Shown here: positions 58,765 to 64,000 of the stretch, piece by piece
How the letters are laid out: every line of letters begins with the position of its first letter
Numbering within the stretch: position 1 is the stretch's first letter
From: CAWCDJ01 sp963796675
GTDB lineage: Bacteria; Acidobacteriota; Terriglobia; Bryobacterales; Bryobacteraceae
DNA length: 64,000 nucleotides
Assembly: GCA_963796675.1 (NCBI GenBank)
Contig: CAWCMS010000005.1
Span: 372,001-436,000, forward strand
Direction: 5' to 3'
Position numbers and translations under genes: made by a program
The notes under the pieces: model-generated
What the model saw: only the letters and a program-made list of their open reading frames with translations
Database searches by the model: none
Told to the model about the DNA's origin: nothing

Positions 58765-59454
58765 GTGCGAATTCTGCTGGTGGAGGACGACGCCCGGGTC
58801 GCCAATTTCGTGGCAAGGGGCCTGCGAGAACAGGCCTACGCCGTAGATGTATCCGCCGATGGGGAACACGCGCTCTACGAGGCGTCGGTCAACCACTATG
58901 ACGTGGTCATCCTCGACCTGATGCTGCCGGTGAAGGATGGCTACCAGGTCTGCCGCGAGCTGCGCGCCTCCGGGTTCCGCGCTCCCATCCTGATGCTGAC
59001 CGCACGGGACGCGGTGGACGATCGCGTAACCGGCCTCGATTCGGGCGCCGACGACTACCTCGTCAAGCCGTTCGACTTCAAGGAGCTGCTGGCACGCTTG
59101 CGCGCCTTGCTGCGCCGCTCCGGCGAGCCTCGCCCGCCGATGGCACGGGTCGCCGATCTCACCCTGAATACCGCCAGCCACGCGGTGCAGCGCGCCGGAA
59201 AAGCAGTTTCGCTGACGGCAAAGGAATACGCGCTGCTCGAATTCCTGGTGCTGAATAGCGGCCGTGTCGTGGGCCGGGAAGCCATCGCCGAGCATGTGTG
59301 GGACGAGAACTTCGACCCCTTTTCAAATATCATCGACGTCTACGTCAAGCGCCTGCGATCGAAGGTCGATGCCGGCCACAACCGCCGCCTGATCCACACA
59401 CGCCGGGGCGAAGGCTACATTCTCACAGCGGGGCTGGAGAACGGCGATGATTAG
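58765..59454 (+). CDS. OmpR/PhoB-family response regulator
   Basis: 229 residues with a GTG start. Receiver: RILLVEDDARV, phospho-acceptor Asp in VILDLMLPVKDG (about residue 51), and KPFDFKELLARL. The C-terminal winged helix has SLTAKEYALLEFLVLNSGRVV and NIIDVYVKRLRSKVD, then HTRRGEGYIL. It overlaps the kinase gene by eight bases. The order regulator, kinase, TolC, membrane-fusion protein, RND pump is the classical metal- or drug-responsive efflux arrangement (CusRS/CzcRS-like), so it probably activates the downstream pump genes. Confidence 0.94.
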   Translation: MRILLVEDDARVANFVARGLREQAYAVDVSADGEHALYEASVNHYDVVILDLMLPVKDGYQVCRELRASGFRAPILMLTARDAVDDRVTGLDSGADDYLVKPFDFKELLARLRALLRRSGEPRPPMARVADLTLNTASHAVQRAGKAVSLTAKEYALLEFLVLNSGRVVGREAIAEHVWDENFDPFSNIIDVYVKRLRSKVDAGHNRRLIHTRRGEGYILTAGLENGDD

Positions 59455-60799
59455 AAGCCTGCGCGTCCGCCTCACCGCTTGGTATGTGGCCTTCTTCTCC
59501 CTGCTCTTCGTACTGTTTGGTCTGTTTCTTTACGAAGTGCTGGCACGGTCGCTCGAAGCGCGCCTCGATCAGACACTGGTTTCGGAGGCGGAAGTCACCG
59601 CCGGCCTGCTGGCGGACGAACTCGAAGAGATGCATGGCGATGTGGCGAAGGCTTCCGTCGAAGCGGTTTCGGAGATGCGGGTCAAGGGCAGCATGGCGGT
59701 GGCCATCTTCCGCGATTCGAAAATGCTGGCTGCGAGCGGCCCGGTCCCCGCGGCGGAACTCACGCCGCTCGTTCGGGGCGCGCCGGACGATGCGGTGCTG
59801 CGGGCTCGCGACGCTCGCGTAGCCGTGCACCGGCTGGATCCCTACTCCATCGTGGCTTACGGCCCGACAGCGCCGATCGCCGCCAATCTTCGGCTGGTGC
59901 GCCAGGCGCTGCTGATCGGTGCGCCCCTGATGCTGCTGTTGGCGGGACTCGGCGGCTACATATTGGCTACCCGGAGCATGGCGCCGCTCGGCTGGATGGC
60001 CGAACAGGCGCGCGATATCAGCGGCAGCAGCCTGCATCGGCGATTGGAGATCGGTGACGCGGCCGAAGAGTTGCAACTATTGGCCGCATCGTTCAACGAA
60101 CTGCTGGGGAGGCTGGACCAGTCCTTCGAAGCAATGCGCCGCTTCGTGGCCGATGCCTCGCACGAGTTGCGCACGCCGCTCTCGGTGATCCGCGGCGAGG
60201 CCGACGTGGCGCTTTCGCACGACCGCAGCTCCGCCGAGTACCGCGAGGCGCTGGCCGTCGTACTCGATGAATCGCGGCGCCTCTCCCGCCTGGTGGACGA
60301 TTTGCTGAACCTGGCGCGCGCCGACGCCGGACGCGTGCGGCTTCAGGAGGAAGACTTTTACTTCAACGAACTCGTGGCCGAGTGCTGCCGGTCGCTCGCG
60401 CCGCTGGCCGCTACGCGCCGGATCCGCGTGGAATGCGCGCCGGGCGAGGACACTCCCTTTCGCGGCGATGAGCAACTGCTGCGGCGTCTGGTCTTGAACC
60501 TGGTGGATAACGCCATCCGATACACACCGGCCGGCGGGTGCGTCGCCGCCACCGTCGAAGCCGAAGGTAACGGCGTGAGGCTGCGGGTCTCCGACACCGG
60601 TCCCGGCATTCCGCCCGATGCCGCGCCGCACATCTTCGAACGTTTCTACCGCGTGAGCCGCGCCCGTTCACGCGAAGAGGGCGGGTTCGGCCTGGGCCTC
60701 TCGATTGTCAAATGGATTGCCGAGACCCATCGCGGCGTCGTGGAGTTCGATACCCGGCCGGAACAAGGGACTACTTTTACGGTCACACTGCCGCGATGA
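59447..60799 (+). CDS. Sensor histidine kinase (CusS-like)
   Basis: 450 residues. Helix 1 (WYVAFFSLLFVLFGLFLYEVL) and helix 2 (LIGAPLMLLLAGLGGYILA, about 145-165) flank a periplasmic domain of about 120 residues with no obvious metal-binding histidine or methionine cluster. HAMP is followed by HisKA with ASHELRTPLSVIRGEADVAL and HATPase-c (NLVDNAIRYTP, DTGPGIPPDAA, GLGLSIVKWIAE). It is partner to the preceding regulator. The stimulus is likely a metal ion or envelope toxicant handled by the pump genes that follow ten bases downstream. Confidence 0.93.
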   Translation: MIRSLRVRLTAWYVAFFSLLFVLFGLFLYEVLARSLEARLDQTLVSEAEVTAGLLADELEEMHGDVAKASVEAVSEMRVKGSMAVAIFRDSKMLAASGPVPAAELTPLVRGAPDDAVLRARDARVAVHRLDPYSIVAYGPTAPIAANLRLVRQALLIGAPLMLLLAGLGGYILATRSMAPLGWMAEQARDISGSSLHRRLEIGDAAEELQLLAASFNELLGRLDQSFEAMRRFVADASHELRTPLSVIRGEADVALSHDRSSAEYREALAVVLDESRRLSRLVDDLLNLARADAGRVRLQEEDFYFNELVAECCRSLAPLAATRRIRVECAPGEDTPFRGDEQLLRRLVLNLVDNAIRYTPAGGCVAATVEAEGNGVRLRVSDTGPGIPPDAAPHIFERFYRVSRARSREEGGFGLGLSIVKWIAETHRGVVEFDTRPEQGTTFTVTLPR

Positions 60800-60809
60800 G
60801 GACGTCTTC

Positions 60810-62090
60810 ATGAAGCCCACGTTTGTCCTGCTCGCAACCTGCCTGGCCGCGGCGGCCCAATCGCCGCCGCCTTCGCTCGATTTCGCCGCCGCCTTACAAA
60901 GAGCGCGGCAGTACAGCCAGCAATTCCTGGCGGCGGACTACGCGGCCCTACTTGCACGGCAGGATACCGTGCAGGCTCGGGCAGCCCTGCTGCCCACGGT
61001 GACCGGATTCAACCAGTTCATCTACACACAGCCGAACGACACGCCGTCTGGTATCTTCGTCTCAAACGACGGGCCGCACGTTTACAACCAGCAGGCCATC
61101 GTACACGGGGATATTTACTCTCCCGGGAAGATCGCGGACTACCGGCGCGCGCAGGCCGCTCAGGCCGTGGCGCAGGCTCGCTACCAGATAGCCAGCCGCG
61201 GACTCCTGGCCCTGGTGGTGCAGGATTATTACGGCGTGCTGGCCGACCAGCGCAAGGTGGTGGACGCGCAGGAAGGTGTGACGGATGCCGAGCAGTTTCT
61301 CGACCTCAGCCGCAAACTGGAAGCGGGAGGCGAGACGGCACATGCCGATGTAGTCAAGGCCGAATTGCAACTGGAGCAGCGACGCATCGATCTGGCCAAC
61401 GCACAGCTCGACCTGGAAAAGGCCCGCATCGCCTTTGCCGTGATTCTCTTCCCGAATTACACGCAGGCCTACACCCTCGTAGACGACCTGGAACGCGGCG
61501 CCATACTGCCGCCGATGGTCGAGGTCCGGCGCCTCGCTTCCGCCAACAATCCCGATATCCGGGCGGCGCAGGCCACGGTCGAAGCGCAGAGCTACGAGCT
61601 CAAGGCCTCGCGCGCACTGCTTTATCCCACGCTTTCCTTCGATTATTTCTACGGCATCAATGCCAACCAGTACGCCCTGCACAATCCGGAGGGCCAGAAC
61701 CTGCTGGGTTCCGTGGCACAGGCGCAGTTGATGGTGCCCCTTCTCACGTGGGGCGCTACCCGCAGCAAGATCCGGCAGTCGCAAATCCGTCTGCGCCAGG
61801 CCGAGACCGACCTCAGCGTGGCCCAGCGCCAGTTGCTCGCCAATCTCGACGCCTTCTACGCGGAGGCGGACCTCGCCCGAAAACTGATCGATTCGTTGCG
61901 GCGCTCGGTCAGCCTGGCCCAGGAGAATTTGCGCCTCACCACGCTGCGATACCAGGCCGGCGAGTCTACGGCGTTTGAGGTGGTGGATGCCCAGAACATG
62001 CTCGTGCAGGCGCGCAACGCGCTGGCCGACGGGCTGTTGCGCTACCGCCTGGCGCTGGGCAGTCTCCAGACACTGACGGGAGTGTTCTAG
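60810..62090 (+). CDS. TolC-family outer membrane efflux protein
   Basis: 426 residues from ATG 60810, ten bases after the kinase stop. Signal peptide: FVLLATCLAAAAQS. Two OEP repeats are visible as long helical hairpins: FAAALQRARQYSQQFLAADYAAL then VAQARYQIASRGLLALVVQDYYGVL, and LASANNPDIRAAQATVEAQSYELK then LRLTTLRYQAGESTAFEVVDAQN, the last with the typical RYxAGxxTxxEVxDAQ ending. It would trimerise into the outer-membrane channel of the RND system encoded next. The MFP gene starts four bases after its stop. Confidence 0.92.
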   Translation: MKPTFVLLATCLAAAAQSPPPSLDFAAALQRARQYSQQFLAADYAALLARQDTVQARAALLPTVTGFNQFIYTQPNDTPSGIFVSNDGPHVYNQQAIVHGDIYSPGKIADYRRAQAAQAVAQARYQIASRGLLALVVQDYYGVLADQRKVVDAQEGVTDAEQFLDLSRKLEAGGETAHADVVKAELQLEQRRIDLANAQLDLEKARIAFAVILFPNYTQAYTLVDDLERGAILPPMVEVRRLASANNPDIRAAQATVEAQSYELKASRALLYPTLSFDYFYGINANQYALHNPEGQNLLGSVAQAQLMVPLLTWGATRSKIRQSQIRLRQAETDLSVAQRQLLANLDAFYAEADLARKLIDSLRRSVSLAQENLRLTTLRYQAGESTAFEVVDAQNMLVQARNALADGLLRYRLALGSLQTLTGVF

Positions 62091-62093
62091 CGC

Positions 62094-63326
62094 ATGAAGA
62101 AAACGATCCTGCTGCTCCCGCCCCTGCTGCTGGCGATCTCCGCCTGCTCGAAGAAGGAGGAGCCGGAGGCCGAAGCTGCGGTGCCGGTCCAGGTGGCCGC
62201 CGCCGCGCGGGAGACGATGCGCCGCATGGTCACGGCCGATGCGGTGATTTTTCCGGTGGAGCAGGCCAATGTGATGAGCAAGCTCAGCGCACCCATCCGT
62301 ACGTTCTACATCAAGCGAGGAGAGCACGTGAAGGCCGGCCAGCGGATCGCCACGCTGGAGAACCGCGATCTGGTCGCCGCCGTCGCCGCCGCCAGGGCCC
62401 AGCTTGCCCAGGCCCAATCCAACCTGAGAACCGTAGAAGCCAGCACCGTGCCCGAGTCGGAAACCAAGGCCCGCACCGATGTACAGGCCGCCCGCGAACA
62501 GCTCGATGCCGCCCAAAAGCTGCTGGAGAGCCGCCGCAAGCTTTACCAGGAGGGCGCGCTCGCACGCCGGCTCGTGGATGAGGCCCAGGTCGCATACGCG
62601 CAGGCCAAGGCCCAACTCGAAACCGCCCAGGAGCACTTGAAGGCCACGCAAACCGTTGCCAACCGCGAACAGGTCGCTACTGCTCGCGCCCAGGTGGAGG
62701 CGGCTCGCGCGGGCCTCGCGGCAGCCGAAGCGCAGGTCGGTTACTCGGAGGTCCGCAGCCCGATCTCGGGGCTGGTGGCCGACCGACCGCTCTATCCCGG
62801 CGACATGGCGAGCACCGGGCAGCCGCTCGCCACCATCGTCGACATCTCGCGGGTAGTGGCTCGGGCCAACGTGCCGCAGGGCGAGGCGGCTCTGCTCAAG
62901 GTCGGCAACCCGGCCACGGTCAAGCTCACCGCGGGTACGCTCGAAGTGAACGGCACAGTCACGGTAGTCAGCCCCGCGACCGATCCCAGCAGCACAACCA
63001 TACAGGTCTGGGTGCAGTCGGCCAACCCCGGCGAGCAGTTCAAACCCGGGATGAGTGTGCGCACCGAAATCCTGGCGCAGACGATCGCCGGGGCTACGGT
63101 GGTGCCTGCGGCCGCGATCCTCTCCGGCCCTGAAGGCGGCGTCAGCATCATCACGGTCTCATCCGATCACAAAGCGCAGGTCCACAACGTAACGCTAGGG
63201 GCACACGCCGACGGCAAAGTGCAGGTACTGAGCGGAATCTCGCCCGGCGACCGGGTGGTGGTCACGGGCGGACTGGGGCTGGAGGATGGCGCGGCGGTGC
63301 GAATCGTGGAGCCGCAAAAGCAATGA
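62094..63326 (+). CDS. RND efflux membrane-fusion lipoprotein
   Basis: 410 residues with a lipoprotein signal (LLLPPLLLAISAC, lipobox Cys near residue 18). Barrel-sandwich halves: IRTFYIKRGEHVKAGQRIATLENRDLV and YSEVRSPISGLVADRPLYPGDMASTG. Between them is a long coiled-coil hairpin (residues about 100-205; AREQLDAAQKLLESRRKL, AQVEAARAGLAAAEAQ). Beta-barrel and membrane-proximal domains follow (GNPATVKLTAGTLEVNG, SGISPGDRVVVTGGLGLEDGA). It links the inner-membrane pump to TolC. The stop overlaps the pump start by four bases (ATGA at 63323). Confidence 0.93.
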   Translation: MKKTILLLPPLLLAISACSKKEEPEAEAAVPVQVAAAARETMRRMVTADAVIFPVEQANVMSKLSAPIRTFYIKRGEHVKAGQRIATLENRDLVAAVAAARAQLAQAQSNLRTVEASTVPESETKARTDVQAAREQLDAAQKLLESRRKLYQEGALARRLVDEAQVAYAQAKAQLETAQEHLKATQTVANREQVATARAQVEAARAGLAAAEAQVGYSEVRSPISGLVADRPLYPGDMASTGQPLATIVDISRVVARANVPQGEAALLKVGNPATVKLTAGTLEVNGTVTVVSPATDPSSTTIQVWVQSANPGEQFKPGMSVRTEILAQTIAGATVVPAAAILSGPEGGVSIITVSSDHKAQVHNVTLGAHADGKVQVLSGISPGDRVVVTGGLGLEDGAAVRIVEPQKQ

Positions 63327-64000
63327 GCAACGGCCCCATCCCCCCGCCGCCTCCCGAAGCCGAGCGGGGCCATTGGACGGAACGCCACGGAAAGCCCGTC
63401 ATCTTTGTCATCCTCACACTGGTCGCGGTGGGCATCTATCTGGCGCTGAACATCCCGGTGGCGGTCTTCCCGTCAACCAATTTTCCACGCGTCGTGGTCG
63501 GGGTGGATAACGGCGTGATGCCGATCGACCAGATGCTGGTCACCATCACGCGGCCCATCGAAGAGGCGTTGAACACGGTGCAGGGGCTGGACCATCTGTG
63601 GTCGATCACCAGCCGCGGCAGCGCCGAAATCGATCTCTTCTTCACTTGGAAAGTGGACATGTACCGCACGCTGGAGCTGGTCAACGCCGCACTGTCGCGG
63701 GTACAGGCCACGCTGCCCGCCACCGCGAAACTCACGGCGAACCGCCTGACCTTCGCTGCCTTCCCGATCATGGGGTACAGCCTGACCTCCGCCACCATTC
63801 CGCAGACCGACATCTGGGAGATGGCCACCTATGATCTCAAGCCGCGATTGAACCGGCTGTCGGGCGTCTCGACAGTCGTGGTGCAGGGCGGCCAGGTGCC
63901 CGAGTTTCAGATCCAGCCGGACCCGTCGAAGCTGGTCGCCACCGCCGTCACGGTGCCCAACATCCTGGATGCGGTCGGCCGCGGCAACATGATCGACTCG
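63323..64000 (+). CDS. RND-family efflux permease, 3' partial
   Basis: The first 226 residues of an AcrB/CusA-type pump, cut by the window end. A proline-rich cytosolic lead (NGPIPPPPPEAERGHWTERHG) precedes helix 1 (VIFVILTLVAVGIYLALNIPVAVFP). The porter domain follows with NFPRVVVGVDNGVMPIDQM, TRPIEEALNTVQGLDHLWSITSRGS and LSGVSTVVVQGGQVPEFQI. The substrate class (heavy metal or hydrophobic compound) cannot be settled from this fragment. It overlaps the membrane-fusion gene by four bases and completes a TolC-MFP-RND operon under the two-component pair upstream. Confidence 0.92.
   Translation, partial: MSNGPIPPPPPEAERGHWTERHGKPVIFVILTLVAVGIYLALNIPVAVFPSTNFPRVVVGVDNGVMPIDQMLVTITRPIEEALNTVQGLDHLWSITSRGSAEIDLFFTWKVDMYRTLELVNAALSRVQATLPATAKLTANRLTFAAFPIMGYSLTSATIPQTDIWEMATYDLKPRLNRLSGVSTVVVQGGQVPEFQIQPDPSKLVATAVTVPNILDAVGRGNMIDS

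Overview
The window comes from a high-GC acidobacterium, most likely of the Solibacter/Bryobacter group. The evidence is family content: a C-terminal domain of the type first described in Solibacter (end of the 5.9-8.8 kb protease), a VWFA-related acidobacterial protein (19.4 kb), an ADOP-type FtsX/MacB permease (13.4 kb), two TonB-dependent receptors with N-terminal carboxypeptidase-regulatory-like domains, three Tat-exported Gfo/Idh/MocA oxidoreductases and a DUF1080 protein. No tRNA, rRNA, CRISPR array, transposase or prophage gene was recognised.

Layout. 0-5.8 kb: DUF1080 end, a MerR regulator overlapping a VIT/von Willebrand A protein, then a Gfo/Idh oxidoreductase and a D-threonine-aldolase-like PLP enzyme on the minus strand. 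5.9-21.5 kb: a sedolisin protease, amidohydrolase, VOC protein, a large radical SAM protein resembling the MJ0619/tetraether-synthase group, DUF3303, an ADOP permease, a TonB receptor and the VWFA protein. Four genes in this stretch (7.6-17.2 kb) carry many frameshifts with conserved sequence on both sides, so local consensus errors are the first suspect. 21.75-28.0 kb: a tightly packed six-gene plus-strand operon of a membrane-anchored GcvH-like protein, a four-cluster HybA-like ferredoxin, a HybB/NrfD membrane protein, a sensor kinase with two haem-c-like motifs, a sigma-54-dependent response regulator and an archaemetzincin. A -24/-12-type promoter precedes it.

28-58.7 kb is largely carbohydrate-oriented: GH35, a CUT2 sugar ABC transporter whose second permease is fused in frame to the substrate-binding protein, a sortilin/BNR-repeat protein, two Gfo/Idh oxidoreductases, HEAT protein, GH32, a DUF4139-type protein, Mop, anaerobic sulfatase maturase, a large TonB receptor divergent from a membrane-bound regulator with two malectin domains, GH2, a Crp/Fnr regulator and a GH63-like glucosidase. 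58.8-64 kb: an OmpR/HisKA two-component system followed by a TolC-MFP-RND efflux operon cut by the window end.

How it fits together: the middle reads as a glycan uptake and degradation locus (TonB receptor, periplasmic or extracellular glycosidases, ABC import, Tat-exported oxidoreductases) with its own carbohydrate-sensing one-component regulator. The 21.8-28 kb operon reads as a redox module that carries its own sensor and activator. All functional statements are inferred from sequence patterns recognised by eye; no database search was run.
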